From contig JAITKA010000149.1 of NCBI GenBank assembly GCA_031278635.1, positions 1 to 48,138 on the forward strand: 48,138 nt of DNA, written 5' to 3'. Position numbers and translations under genes: made by a program. Source of the stretch: Deltaproteobacteria bacterium (GTDB lineage Bacteria > Desulfobacterota > Desulfarculia > Adiutricales > Adiutricaceae). Position 1 is the stretch's first letter; every line of letters starts with the position of its first letter. The notes below the pieces were generated by a model. The model ran no database searches, was not told the DNA's origin, and saw nothing but the letters and a program-made list of their open reading frames with translations. Shown here piece by piece: positions 16,985 through 25,593 of this stretch.

Positions 16985-17548
16985 TTATTTCAGGGCCTTA
17001 CCCACCGAGAAGGCCTTGGCCACGAAAGGGCCGAGTTGGTAGTAGAGGTTGTTGGGCCCGTAAATCAGGGGGTCGACCTTGGAGACGTCTATCTCGCCGC
17101 CGGTCAGGACATGCGCGTTGGCCTTGACGTCCATCACCTGGCCCACGAAGAGGGTATGGGAGCCCAGCTCGACGGTCTTTTCCAGCTTGCACTCGACCTG
17201 GACCGGGCACTCCTCGATGTAGGGGGCGTCGACCAGCTCGCTTTTGACCGGGGTCAGGGAGGCCTGGGCCAGTTTGTCGCGGTTCTTGCCGGAGTACATG
17301 CCCAGGAAATCGGCCTCCTTGGCCTGGCCGGCCTTGGGGATGTTAACGGTGAAGGCCCCGTGCTTAAGGATGCCCGCGTGGGTCCAGCGGGACTGTCGGA
17401 CGGCGACCCCGAGGCAGGGGGGCTCGGCGCACAAAACGCCGCCCCAGGCGGCGGTCATGGCGTTGGGCTTGCCGTCGGTATCGTAGGAGGCCACCAGGAA
17501 GGCGGGCAGCGGGATGGCCAGGGGCAGGGGGCCAAGCGAAACTTTCAT
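16985..17548 (-). CDS. Flavin reductase-like FMN-binding protein
   Basis: 187 residues of the flavin reductase/FMN-binding split-barrel family. The N-terminal motif LPAFLVASYDTDGKPNAMTA is the classic P-x-x-L-V-(T/S) start, followed by WGGVLCAEPPCLGVAVRQSR and the TVNIPKAGQAKEADFLGMYS block. GGGAG lies 6 nt before the ATG. Proteins of this type bind FMN and transfer electrons from NAD(P)H or from protein donors; in anaerobes they often work with rubredoxin or flavodoxin-like partners. No such partner is next to it. It is divergent from the ara operon promoter region, about 700 bp away. Confidence 0.88.
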   Translation of the reverse strand: MKVSLGPLPLAIPLPAFLVASYDTDGKPNAMTAAWGGVLCAEPPCLGVAVRQSRWTHAGILKHGAFTVNIPKAGQAKEADFLGMYSGKNRDKLAQASLTPVKSELVDAPYIEECPVQVECKLEKTVELGSHTLFVGQVMDVKANAHVLTGGEIDVSKVDPLIYGPNNLYYQLGPFVAKAFSVGKALK

Positions 17549-18131
17549 CGGAATCTCCCAAGGGGGTTCCCTGGCCGGGGGGCGGGCCTGGGCCGGCCCG
17601 CGGGGGTGCGGTCAGAAAACAGGAAAACCGCGGCGCGGTTTGGGAATGTTCTATAAAATATGGGTCCTCAGGGTCTTTTTTGCCAAAGTTGGTCGCTATG
17701 GGAAACCAAAAAGGCGCTCGGGGATTGCCTATGCCGGAAGGGTTTTTTAGGGCGCCGGCGAGGATATCGGGTTTCGCGCAGGGGCGCGGTTTGGTCCAAT
17801 CCGTTGACGGAATTTAGGATACACCATGTAAAGGCGAAAATCCAGTCATCCCGGCGACGGGGGGGCGGGGATGGGAGACGGGGATTTTTTTTGGCCGGGG
17901 GTCGGGGGGCCTTTGGCCACGGGGGTTTTTTGGCCAAGTCCATGGACGGCGGGGGGTAAAAATTAGTACAACTTAGGAGAGTAGTAAATACAAGTTGGGG
18001 TGATGGCGGGGGTATGGGCTGTGTGTAACTAGGCGTTATGTTGGGATATTTTTGGGGATGGCGATGACGTGGAGGCAATTAATGGGCCAAAATGTAAATT
18101 TGATGGGGATTTGCGGGGATTTTTTTTGGAT
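17549..18131. other. Spacer between flavin reductase and the ara operon
   Basis: The left part is GC-rich with G-runs; the right part becomes AT-rich toward the araR promoter. I see no gene or RNA in it. Confidence 0.5.
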
Positions 18132-18147
18132 ATTTGTACGTAATTTT
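18132..18147. promoter_or_regulatory. AraR operator-like site 1 (half conserved)
   Basis: ATTTGTACGTAATTTT matches the left half and centre of the AraR consensus known from Bacillus subtilis (ATTTGTACGTACAAAT). The right half is degraded. Its centre is 22 bp from the centre of site 2. Confidence 0.6.
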
Positions 18148-18153
18148 TTTTAA

Positions 18154-18169
18154 ATTTGTCTTGACAAAT
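18154..18169. promoter_or_regulatory. AraR operator-like site 2, overlapping the -35 box
   Basis: ATTTGTCTTGACAAAT has both AraR half-sites (ATTTGT-N4-ACAAAT). It is the core of a perfect 20-bp palindrome at 18152-18171. It covers the -35 hexamer TTGACA, so binding should block RNA polymerase. Confidence 0.7.
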
Positions 18170-18189
18170 TTTTGAGGCCATGGTATCGA
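18161..18189 (+). promoter_or_regulatory. Promoter of the araR-ara operon
   Basis: TTGACA (18161-18166, consensus -35), a 17-bp spacer, then TATCGA (18184-18189) as -10. It lies about 70 bp before the araR start and is the only convincing promoter I see before the whole plus-strand run. Confidence 0.65.
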
Positions 18190-18259
18190 TACTGTCATCG
18201 GGAAAAATTTAACGCGGGAAATCGTTTTCGCGAAAAGCTATTTTGGCGGGTCACCGGAT

Positions 18260-19354
18260 ATGTTCAAGTATCTCGAGATAGTCGAGTGGGTCAGGCGGGA
18301 AATAGAAGGGGGCGGCTACGGGCCCGGGGACAGGTTTCGCTCGGAGACCGACATGTGCCGGGAGCTTAACGTCAGCCGGCAGACGGTGAGGCAGGCCCTG
18401 GCCGTGTTGGAGCGCGAGGGTACGCTCAGCCGGAGGCGGGGCAGCGGCACGTTCGTTAAGGCCCCGGGACTGGGCAAGGCGGCGGGGCAAACCGTTGGGG
18501 TCATTTCGACTTATTTTTCCGATTACATTTTCCCGTTTATCGTCTCGGGGATCGAAAGGGTCCTGAGCGGGAACGGCGTGACCATGAGGCTCGCGGTCAC
18601 CAACAACATGGTAGCCGACGAGGCCAGGGCCCTTCGGTCCATGCTGGACCAGGGCGTGGCCGGGCTCATAGTCGAGCCGTCCAAGAGCGCCCTGCCGAAC
18701 CCGAACGTCCATTTGTACGAGGAGGCGAGGCGAAGGGAGATCCCGCTGGTCTTCTTTAACGCCGCCTACCCCTGGTCGGACTTTCCCTGCGTGGCCATGG
18801 ACGACGTGGAGGCGGGCAGGCTGGCCACGGGGCATCTGCTGTCCTTGGGCCACGGGAAGATCTCGGGCATATTCCTTTTGGACGACATGCAGGGCCATAA
18901 GAGGTACGAGGGATTTTTGGGCTGCCTGGGCGGGGACGCCGAGGCCGAGAACCGGATACTTTGGTTCTCCAACCAGGACAAGGCCACGTTGTTCACCCAG
19001 TCCGCGGAGAGGGTGGCGGCGCTCCTGGGGCGCTCCACGGCCGTGGTCTGCTACAACGACACCATCGCCCTTGGCCTGTACGAGTTTTGCCGCGAGCGGG
19101 GGATTGATGTCCCGGGCGATATATCGATCGTGGGGATAGACGATTCCAGGCTGGCGAGGATATGCGCGGTGCCGCTCACGTCCGTTAGGCACCCGCACCA
19201 AAAGCTGGGCGAGCGGGTGGCCGAGGAGCTCCTGTCGGCCCTCGGCTCGGGGACGGCCGGGAAGGCCGGGTACCTTTTCGAGCCGGTTTTGGTGAAGCGG
19301 GCCTCAACGGGGCCCCGCGAGGCCCGCGAGGAATCGCGGCGCTGGCTCGCGTGA
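18260..19354 (+). CDS. araR: AraR-type arabinose repressor (GntR helix-turn-helix plus LacI-type sensor domain)
   Basis: Residues 1-70 are a GntR-family winged helix: YGPGDRFRSETDMCRELNVS, RQTVRQALAVLEREGTL and RRRGSGTF. Residues about 75-345 are a LacI/GalR periplasmic-binding-like domain: VGVISTYFSDYIFPFIVSGI, FFNAAYPWSDFPCVAMDDVE, VVCYNDTIALGLYEF and SIVGIDDSRLARICAVPLTS. This unusual pairing is that of Bacillus subtilis AraR, which releases DNA when it binds L-arabinose. Two AraR-like operators lie 90-130 bp upstream, so it should repress itself and the operon behind it. It is the first gene of the locus, 116 bp before the binding-protein gene. Confidence 0.9.
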   Translation: MFKYLEIVEWVRREIEGGGYGPGDRFRSETDMCRELNVSRQTVRQALAVLEREGTLSRRRGSGTFVKAPGLGKAAGQTVGVISTYFSDYIFPFIVSGIERVLSGNGVTMRLAVTNNMVADEARALRSMLDQGVAGLIVEPSKSALPNPNVHLYEEARRREIPLVFFNAAYPWSDFPCVAMDDVEAGRLATGHLLSLGHGKISGIFLLDDMQGHKRYEGFLGCLGGDAEAENRILWFSNQDKATLFTQSAERVAALLGRSTAVVCYNDTIALGLYEFCRERGIDVPGDISIVGIDDSRLARICAVPLTSVRHPHQKLGERVAEELLSALGSGTAGKAGYLFEPVLVKRASTGPREAREESRRWLA

Positions 19355-19382
19355 GAATGGCTTTCGGGACATCAAGGAGCGG

Positions 19383-19447
19383 GCGGCCCTTTGGGCCGCT
19401 TGCGCCGGTGGTTTCATAATAACAGCCCGCCCCTTTCCGGGGGCGGG
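19383..19447 (+). promoter_or_regulatory. Two GC-rich hairpins between araR and the binding-protein gene
   Basis: GCGGCCC-TTT-GGGCCGC (19383-19399) and CCCGCCCC...GGGGCGGG (19426-19447). Neither has a T-run. They may set the relative abundance of araR and transporter mRNA by pausing, attenuation or RNA processing. Confidence 0.55.
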
Positions 19448-19470
19448 AACACCATGGGAGGTATGGTTCG

Positions 19471-20439
19471 ATGAAGAGAGGTTTAAAGATTTTTTTGGCT
19501 ACGTTAGCGGTCCTGGGCCTTGCCTGGGCCGGCCCGGCCCGGGCCGATGACCTGATAAAGATCGGGCTGATAAACGCCGATCCCAACGAGTCCGGCTACC
19601 GTAAGGCCAACGTCGAGAGCATGACCAAGGCGCTCTCCAAGGAGAACGGCTTTGACGTCTCGGTCGCCTACAGCGAGCGCAAGGTCGAGAACCAGATCGC
19701 CGCGGCCCAGCAATTCATCAACGAGGGCGTGAAGTACCTGGTCATCTCGGCGGAGGTCAGCACCGGCTGGGACGGCGTGGCCCAAAGCGCCAAGGAGGCC
19801 GGGGTCAAGGTCATAGCCTTCGACAGGGCCATCGAGATGCCGGACGACGTGCTGGTGGCCTCGACGGTCTCGGACATGAGGGCCGAGGGCGACAAGGCCG
19901 TCAAGTGGCTGGAGGGCAAAAAGCTCCCCGCCTACAACATCATCCACATCCAGGGCCAGATGGGCACCGACGCCCAGGTCAAGCGCTCCGCCGCCCTGAC
20001 CGAGGCCGCCAAGGCCAACGGCTGGAACATCGTGGCCCAGCAGACCGCCTCCTGGTCGGAGGAGGACGCCAAGCAGGTCGTGCAGGCCGTCATCGACGCC
20101 CAGAAGGAATTTAACGTCATTTACGCCGAGAACGACAACATGGCCGCCGGGGCCGTGGCCGCCCTTGACGCCAACGGCATCACCCACGGCAAAACCGGGG
20201 ACGTCATAATCATCGGTTTCGACGCCAACCAGTGGGCCCTCAAGGAGGTCCTGGCCGGCAACTGGAACCTGGACGTCGAGTGCAACCCCCTCCACGGCCC
20301 CCTGGTCGCCCAGATCATAAAGGATCTCGAGGCCGGGAAGCCCGTGGACAAGGTTCGCTACATCGATGAGGAGGCCTTCGATACCGATACCATCACCCAG
20401 GCCATCGTCGACGGCCGGACCTACGGTTTCGAGAACTGA
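19471..20439 (+). CDS. ytfQ: Sugar-binding protein of a YtfQ-type ABC importer
   Basis: Signal peptide at residues 1-25 (FLATLAVLGLAWAGPARADD), then a type I periplasmic binding fold. Its strands include LIKIGLINADPNESGYRKAN and IAAAQQFINEGVKYLVISAE, and a YAENDNMAAGAVAALDANGI hinge region. The IGLINADPNESGYR opening and the FDRAIEMPDDVLVASTVSDM segment are those of the YtfQ (galactofuranose-binding) subfamily. Here it sits in an arabinose operon, so the ligand is probably L-arabinose (perhaps its furanose) rather than galactofuranose; that is inference. GGAGG lies about 9 nt before the ATG. Two strong hairpins follow its stop, as is common after abundant binding-protein genes. Confidence 0.9.
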   Translation: MKRGLKIFLATLAVLGLAWAGPARADDLIKIGLINADPNESGYRKANVESMTKALSKENGFDVSVAYSERKVENQIAAAQQFINEGVKYLVISAEVSTGWDGVAQSAKEAGVKVIAFDRAIEMPDDVLVASTVSDMRAEGDKAVKWLEGKKLPAYNIIHIQGQMGTDAQVKRSAALTEAAKANGWNIVAQQTASWSEEDAKQVVQAVIDAQKEFNVIYAENDNMAAGAVAALDANGITHGKTGDVIIIGFDANQWALKEVLAGNWNLDVECNPLHGPLVAQIIKDLEAGKPVDKVRYIDEEAFDTDTITQAIVDGRTYGFEN

Positions 20440-20446
20440 GCGATAC

Positions 20447-20522
20447 GCCCCCCCGGGAAGGCCGGCCGCTCCGGGGGGGCCAGTCGGGTAACGGGCCGGG
20501 GGGCCCTTTCGGCCCCCTGGCC
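20447..20522 (+). promoter_or_regulatory. Twin GC-rich hairpins after the binding-protein gene
   Basis: GCCCCCCCGG (20447-20456) pairs with CCGGGGGGGC (20471-20480). A second stem forms between about 20493-20505 and 20511-20522 (GGGGGGCC / GGCCCCCTGGCC, loop CTTTC). They fill nearly the whole gap and should protect the upstream message and lower expression of the membrane subunits. Confidence 0.6.
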
Positions 20523-20541
20523 GGGCCGGGGGAGTGGGGAC

Positions 20542-22086
20542 ATGGGCGCCGGGATATTGCTCACGATGAGGGGCGTCTCAAAATCTTTCCCTGGGGTCAG
20601 GGCCCTCAAGGGCGTCGATTTCACGCTGCGGGAGGGCGAGATCCATGCCCTCATGGGCGAGAACGGGGCCGGCAAGTCGACCCTGATAAAAGTCCTGACC
20701 GGGGTTTACTCCAAGGACGCGGGGGAAATCCGCCTGGCCGGGCACCCCAGGGCCTTAAACGTCAGGTCGCCCAGGGAGGCCCAGGATTTGGGCATAAGCA
20801 CGGTCTACCAGGAGATAGGGCTGTGCCCTAACCTGACCGTGGCCGAGAACATGTTCATGGGCCGCTCGAAGTCGCCCTTTTTGAACTGGCGCGAGATTAA
20901 CGGGAAAACGGCCCGGATCCTTGGGGAGCTGGGCATACCGGCCAAACCGGAGAGGCAGCTGGCCAACTGCTCCCTGGCCGTGCGGCAGATGGTGGCCATA
21001 GCCAGGGCCGTGGACATGAACTGCCGGGCCCTCATTTTGGACGAGCCGACCTCGTCCTTGGACGAGAGCGAGGTGGAAGGCCTCTTCGCCCTCATGGGGG
21101 ACCTTAGGGCCCGGGGGGTGGGCATAGTCTTCGTGACCCACTTCCTGGACCAGGTCTACCGGGTCTGCGACCGGATAACGGTCCTAAGAAACGGCGATCT
21201 GGTGGGCGAGTACCCGCTGGCCGAGCTCCCGCGCCTCGCCCTCATCGAGAAGATGATGGGCAAAGAGCTCCAGGAGCTCTCCGGCGTCCACGCCGAGGCC
21301 AGGGATTACGGCGGCCTCACCCCGGTGGTCGAGGTCGAGGGGCTTAGGAGCGATCAGGGCATCGCCCCGTTCGATTTCCGCAATTACCCAGGGGAGGTGA
21401 CCGGCTTCACGGGTTTGCTGGGATCGGGCCGGAGCGAGTGCGTAAGGGCCATCTTCGGGGCCGACAAGGTCACCGGCGGCCGGGTCAGGGTCAAGGGCAA
21501 GGCGGCGAGGATCACCAAGCCCCTTGAGGCCATGCGGCTGGGGATGGCCTATCTGCCCGAGGACAGGGCCCGGGACGGCATCGTGTCCGATCTCTCGGTC
21601 AGGGACAACATAATTCTGGCCCTCCAGGTCATGAAAGGCTTTTTCAGGCCCTTCACCAGGAAAAAGGCCACCGAGCTGGCCGAGGGCTTCATCGGGCTTT
21701 TGAGCGTCAAGGCGGCCTCGCTCGACACCCCCGTCGGCACCCTCTCCGGGGGGAACCAGCAGAAGGTGATACTGGCCAGATGGCTCCTGACCAAGCCGGA
21801 TTACCTGATCCTGGACGAGCCCACCAGGGGGATCGACGTGGGGACCAAGACGGAGATCCAAAAACTCATAGTCAGGCTCGCCGCCGAGGGCATGGGCGTC
21901 ACCTTCATCTCGTCCGAGATAGAGGAGATGCTGCGCACCTGCTCAAGGCTTATCGTCCTGCGCGACCGCAAGGTCGTGGGGACCGTGTCCGGGAGCGAGC
22001 TCACCCAGGATAACGTTATGCGCACCATAGCCGAGGGCTCGGCTTCGCCCGCCGGCGCCGCTCCCCCGGATGGGTCCGCGGCATGA
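20542..22086 (+). CDS. ytfR: Sugar ABC importer ATPase with two nucleotide-binding domains (YtfR-type)
   Basis: 514 residues, two ABC domains in tandem as in RbsA/AraG/YtfR. First domain: Walker A GENGAGKST (about 40), a degenerate signature NCSLAVRQMVAIARAV, Walker B ALILDEPTSSLDESE. Second domain: a degenerate Walker A GLLGSGRSE, as is normal in this family, then PEDRARDGIVSDLSVRDNII, signature LSGGNQQKVILARWL and Walker B YLILDEPTRGIDVGT. It energises import through the two permeases that follow. Its stop overlaps the start of the first permease (ATGA), so they are translationally coupled. The Pro/Ala-rich C-terminal tail is slightly longer than usual. Confidence 0.92.
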   Translation: MGAGILLTMRGVSKSFPGVRALKGVDFTLREGEIHALMGENGAGKSTLIKVLTGVYSKDAGEIRLAGHPRALNVRSPREAQDLGISTVYQEIGLCPNLTVAENMFMGRSKSPFLNWREINGKTARILGELGIPAKPERQLANCSLAVRQMVAIARAVDMNCRALILDEPTSSLDESEVEGLFALMGDLRARGVGIVFVTHFLDQVYRVCDRITVLRNGDLVGEYPLAELPRLALIEKMMGKELQELSGVHAEARDYGGLTPVVEVEGLRSDQGIAPFDFRNYPGEVTGFTGLLGSGRSECVRAIFGADKVTGGRVRVKGKAARITKPLEAMRLGMAYLPEDRARDGIVSDLSVRDNIILALQVMKGFFRPFTRKKATELAEGFIGLLSVKAASLDTPVGTLSGGNQQKVILARWLLTKPDYLILDEPTRGIDVGTKTEIQKLIVRLAAEGMGVTFISSEIEEMLRTCSRLIVLRDRKVVGTVSGSELTQDNVMRTIAEGSASPAGAAPPDGSAA

Positions 22087-23168
22087 GAAGCCTAGCCAAA
22101 AATCCCCTGTTCGTCCCGGTGATTTGCCTCGGGCTGGTCTTGCTGTTTAACTGCGTCACCAACCTCGGGTTTTTCGAGATTTCCATAAAGCGGAACAACG
22201 TCGGCAACTGGATCCTGGCCGGGAACCTCATAAGCGTCCTCAATAACGCGTCCGAGCTTGTGATCCTGGCCATAGGCATGACGCTTATCACCTCGGCCTC
22301 GGGGGGCCAGGACATAAGCGTCGGGGCCTGCGTGGCCATAGCCGGCGGGGTCATCCTGAAAATACTGGCCTCCAAGTCCGGGGTCCCGGTGCCCGTGGCC
22401 GTGTTTTTCGGCTGCCTCGTGGCCATGGCCTTCGGGGCCTTTAACGGGATTTTGGTCTCGATCTTTAACATCCAGCCCATGGTGGCCACGCTCATCCTCT
22501 TTACCGCCGGGCGCCCCATCTCCTCGTGGATAACCGGGGGCCTTAGCCCCAGGATCACCAACCCCATACTGGACGCGGTCGGGAACGTGATCCCCGGGGT
22601 CCCCGTGCCCACGCCCATTTTCGTGGCCGCCTTCTGCGTGGCCCTGGCCTTCATGGCCATCAGGTTCACGAACCTCGGCCTGTACGCCCAGTCGGTGGGC
22701 GTGAGCGACAAGGCGGCCCGGCTCGTGGGCCTTAACCCCAGGCGGGTCAAGTTCATCCAGTTCGTCATCATGGGCCTTTGCGTGGGCCTGGTCGCTTTCA
22801 TCAAGGTCAGCCGGGTCGGCTCCATCCAGTACAATTACATCGCCAAGGACATCGAGATGGACGCCATCCTGGCCGTGGCCCTGGGCGGCAATTCCCTCTC
22901 CGGCGGGAAATTCAGCATGACCGGCTCGATCATAGGGGCCTACACCATCCAGGCCATCACGACGACCCTGCTCGCCAACAGCGTCCCCTCCGACGCCCTC
23001 CCGGCCTACAAGGCCATAGTGATAATCATTCTGGTGGCCATACAGTCCCCGGCGGTCAAGGCCTTCTGGCGCAAGCGCTTCGGCGGCCCCAGGGGCCGCG
23101 AGGCCGAGCCCGGCCAAAACGGCACCCTCCCGGGCACCGTCCCCGGGGCCGGGGAAGGGGGGGCCTGA
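22083..23168 (+). CDS. ytfT: Sugar ABC importer permease 1 (YtfT-type)
   Basis: 361 residues of the branched-chain/ribose permease fold with about 8-10 membrane segments. Landmarks are the N-terminal NASELVILAIGMTLITSASG, GQDISVGACVAIAGGVILKI, the NIQPMVATLILFTAGRPISS segment, and ALGGNSLSGGKFSMTGSIIG near the C-terminus. It starts within the stop of the ATPase gene and ends overlapping the next permease by 1 bp. A polar C-terminal extension of about 30 residues (GPRGREAEPGQNG...) is unusual. It pairs with the second permease to form a heterodimeric channel. Confidence 0.9.
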   Translation: MRSLAKNPLFVPVICLGLVLLFNCVTNLGFFEISIKRNNVGNWILAGNLISVLNNASELVILAIGMTLITSASGGQDISVGACVAIAGGVILKILASKSGVPVPVAVFFGCLVAMAFGAFNGILVSIFNIQPMVATLILFTAGRPISSWITGGLSPRITNPILDAVGNVIPGVPVPTPIFVAAFCVALAFMAIRFTNLGLYAQSVGVSDKAARLVGLNPRRVKFIQFVIMGLCVGLVAFIKVSRVGSIQYNYIAKDIEMDAILAVALGGNSLSGGKFSMTGSIIGAYTIQAITTTLLANSVPSDALPAYKAIVIIILVAIQSPAVKAFWRKRFGGPRGREAEPGQNGTLPGTVPGAGEGGA

Positions 23169-24202
23169 TGTCATTTATCGGCAAAGACGGCAGGGCCCGC
23201 GGGGAGCCCATGTCAGACACGACTTTTTTGTTGATCATCACGGTGGTCATATTCCTGGCCATGTACGTGAGCGCGGCCATACTGTTTAGCGGCAAGGGCT
23301 TCGCCAAGCCCCAGATGTTCTTCAATCTCCTAAACGAGAACGCCGCCCTGATCATCATCTCCTGCGGGCTTTCCATAGTCATGATCGCCGGGGGCATCGA
23401 CATATCGGTCGGCGGCATGACCGCCCTGATCTCCGTCGCCTGCGTCGTCCATCTGAACGACATGGAGGGAAGCGGGTTTCTGACCTCGCTCCTTCTGGCC
23501 CTGGGCATAGGCCTGGCCTTTGGGCTCCTCCAGGGCTACCTGGTGGCCTACCTGGACATACAGCCCTTCATCGTGACCCTGGCAGGCATGTTTTTCGCTA
23601 GGGGGCAGGCGGCCATGATAGAGACCCAGACCAGGACCGTGGCCAACGAGTCCTTCTCCGCCCTGGCCCAGGCGCGCATAAGGCTCCCCATAGGCTCGAT
23701 GAACAACAACGGGGTGTTCGTCCAAGCCTACATGGAGCTTGGCGTGATCATCGCCCTCGTCACCGTGGCCGCGCTTTTCGTGACCCTCCGCTGGACGACC
23801 TTCGGCAGGAGCCTCTACGCCGTGGGCGGAAACAAGCAAAGCGCCCTGATGCTCGGCATAAACGTCAAGCGGACGAAGTTTCTCTCCCATGTCCTTTGCG
23901 GGCTCCTGACCGGCCTCGGCGGCTTCGTTTTCCTCTTGCACGTGCGTTCCGGGGCGGTCACCCACGCGGCCGGCTACGAGATGGACGCCATCGCCGCCTC
24001 GATCATCGGCGGGACCATGCTCACCGGCGGGGTGGGCAACATTTTCGGGACTTTCATCGGCGTCCTCACCAAGGGCGCCATAGGCAACATAGTCAGGGCC
24101 ATGGGCCTTGTGGGCTCGTGGTGGCCCGGCATAACCCTCGCGGCCATGCTTTGCTTTTTTCTCATCCTGCAAAGCGTGATAACCTCCCGCAAGAGGGCCT
24201 GA
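23168..24202 (+). CDS. yjfF: Sugar ABC importer permease 2 (YjfF-type)
   Basis: I start at ATG 23168, inside the TGATG junction with the previous permease; the frame is open further upstream but that part only reads the previous gene out of frame. A second in-frame ATG at 23210 (MSDTTFLLIITVVIFLAMY) is possible. The 344 residues carry the permease landmarks IIISCGLSIVMIAGGIDISV, GYLVAYLDIQPFIVTLAGMF and AASIIGGTMLTGGVGNIFGT. It completes the importer with binding protein, ATPase and permease 1. A perfect 14-bp hairpin lies just after its stop. Confidence 0.9.
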   Translation: MSFIGKDGRARGEPMSDTTFLLIITVVIFLAMYVSAAILFSGKGFAKPQMFFNLLNENAALIIISCGLSIVMIAGGIDISVGGMTALISVACVVHLNDMEGSGFLTSLLLALGIGLAFGLLQGYLVAYLDIQPFIVTLAGMFFARGQAAMIETQTRTVANESFSALAQARIRLPIGSMNNNGVFVQAYMELGVIIALVTVAALFVTLRWTTFGRSLYAVGGNKQSALMLGINVKRTKFLSHVLCGLLTGLGGFVFLLHVRSGAVTHAAGYEMDAIAASIIGGTMLTGGVGNIFGTFIGVLTKGAIGNIVRAMGLVGSWWPGITLAAMLCFFLILQSVITSRKRA

Positions 24203-24219
24203 CCGGGCGGATGGATCCG

Positions 24220-24250
24220 CCACGGGCCGGGCCCCCGGCCCGGCCCGTGG
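24220..24250 (+). promoter_or_regulatory. Perfect 14-bp GC hairpin between transporter and catabolic genes
   Basis: CCACGGGCCGGGCC and GGCCCGGCCCGTGG pair fully around a CCC loop. No T-run follows (CCTGAAAAGTTTTAGG). It divides the importer part of the transcript from the kinase-AraA-AraD part and probably modulates mRNA decay or read-through. Confidence 0.6.
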
Positions 24251-24276
24251 CCTGAAAAGTTTTAGGGGGGAGGACC

Positions 24277-25593
24277 ATGGAAAGATATCTGGGCCTTGAG
24301 CTGGGATCGACCAGGATAAAAGGCGTAGTCATAGGCGAGGGCTTTAAGGCCCTCCGCTCGGGCGAGTTCGCCTGGGAGAACAAGCTGGCCGACGGGCTTT
24401 GGACCTACGGCCTGGAGGACGTCCGCCAAGGGGTCCGGGCGACCCTGGACGGGCTGGGCTTTTTCGAGCCCGGCCAGGGCCTCGGGGCCATGGGCGTCTC
24501 GGCCATGATGCACGGCTACCTGGCCTTCGACGGGGAGGGGAAGCTCCTCACCCCGTTCAGGACCTGGCGCAACGTGAACACCGGGGTCGCCGCCGCCGAG
24601 CTCTCGAGGCTCTTCGAGTTTAACGTGCCCCTTCGCTGGAGCGTGGCCCACCTGTACCAGGCCCTGCTCGACCGCGAGCCCCACGTGAAAGACGTGGCCT
24701 TCATGACCACCCTGGCCGGTTACGTCCACTTTCGGCTGACTGGCGAGAAAACCCTCGGGGTCGGCGACGCCTCGGGCATGTTCCCCGTGGAGGGCCGGGG
24801 CTGGAACCCGACCCACGTCCGGAAGTTCAGGGAACTGACCGGCATCGACTGGCCCTCGATCGCGCCCACCATAAAGTTCGCCGGGGAGCCGGCCGGGAGC
24901 CTCACCGAGGAGGGGGCCGGTTGGCTGGGGCACCCCGGCGTCCACGTGGGCCTTAAATTCTGCCCGCCCGAGGGCGACGCCGGGACGGGCATGGTGGCCA
25001 CCGACTCCCTGGCCAAGCGCGGCGGGAACGTGAGCGCCGGGACCTCCGTCTTCGCCATGGTGGTCCTGGAGGAGCCGCTCGGGAAGCCCCACCCGACCGT
25101 GGACGTGGTCACGACCCCGGACGGCCTCGACGTGGCCATGGTGCATTTTAACGAGTGCTCGACCAGGGTGGACGGCTGGGTCAACCTCTTCGGCGAGGCC
25201 CTGGCCCTCTTCGGGGCCGACGTGCCGAAAGACAAGCTCTTTGGCGCCCTCTACGAGATCGCCGTGGACGAACGGGGCGGGGCCCTGGGGGCCTTCATGC
25301 GCGAGAGGCTCACCGACGCCGTCTCGGACCTTCGGGACGGGCTTAGGATCCTGACCGAGGAGGAGGGGGTCAGGATAGAGTCGCTCACCGGCCACGGCGG
25401 CTACTTCAAGTCCGGGTCCGCCGGCCGCATCGTCATGAGCGAGACCCTGGGCATACCCATCCGCCTGATGGCCCACTCGAGCGAGGGCGGCGCCTGGGGC
25501 ATGGCCGTTCTGGCGGCTTTTTCCGGCCAAAAGGGCGGACGGTCCCTTGAGGCTTACGTGAATGATATTTTCGATATCGGAGGTTCCAAGTGA
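24277..25593 (+). CDS. Compact FGGY-family carbohydrate kinase, predicted L-ribulokinase
   Basis: 438 residues. The N-terminal FGGY domain opens with YLGLELGSTRIKGVVIG (phosphate-binding loop) and has GVSAMMHGYLAFDGEGKLLT and PFRTWRNVNTGVAAAELSRL. The C-terminal part has CPPEGDAGTGMVAT, GGNVSAGTSVFAMVVLEEP, LTGHGGYFKSGSAGRIVMSE and SEGGAWGMAVLAAF. It belongs to the kinase/ATPase clade that replaces classical AraB in many Gram-positive ara operons. Members I recall are about 530 residues; here a segment of about 50 residues is missing after IAVDERGG and about 40 at the C-terminus, while nucleotide and sugar loops remain. Its stop overlaps araA (GTGA), so the two are coupled. Expected reaction: L-ribulose + ATP to L-ribulose-5-phosphate. 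Confidence 0.85.
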   Translation: MERYLGLELGSTRIKGVVIGEGFKALRSGEFAWENKLADGLWTYGLEDVRQGVRATLDGLGFFEPGQGLGAMGVSAMMHGYLAFDGEGKLLTPFRTWRNVNTGVAAAELSRLFEFNVPLRWSVAHLYQALLDREPHVKDVAFMTTLAGYVHFRLTGEKTLGVGDASGMFPVEGRGWNPTHVRKFRELTGIDWPSIAPTIKFAGEPAGSLTEEGAGWLGHPGVHVGLKFCPPEGDAGTGMVATDSLAKRGGNVSAGTSVFAMVVLEEPLGKPHPTVDVVTTPDGLDVAMVHFNECSTRVDGWVNLFGEALALFGADVPKDKLFGALYEIAVDERGGALGAFMRERLTDAVSDLRDGLRILTEEEGVRIESLTGHGGYFKSGSAGRIVMSETLGIPIRLMAHSSEGGAWGMAVLAAFSGQKGGRSLEAYVNDIFDIGGSK

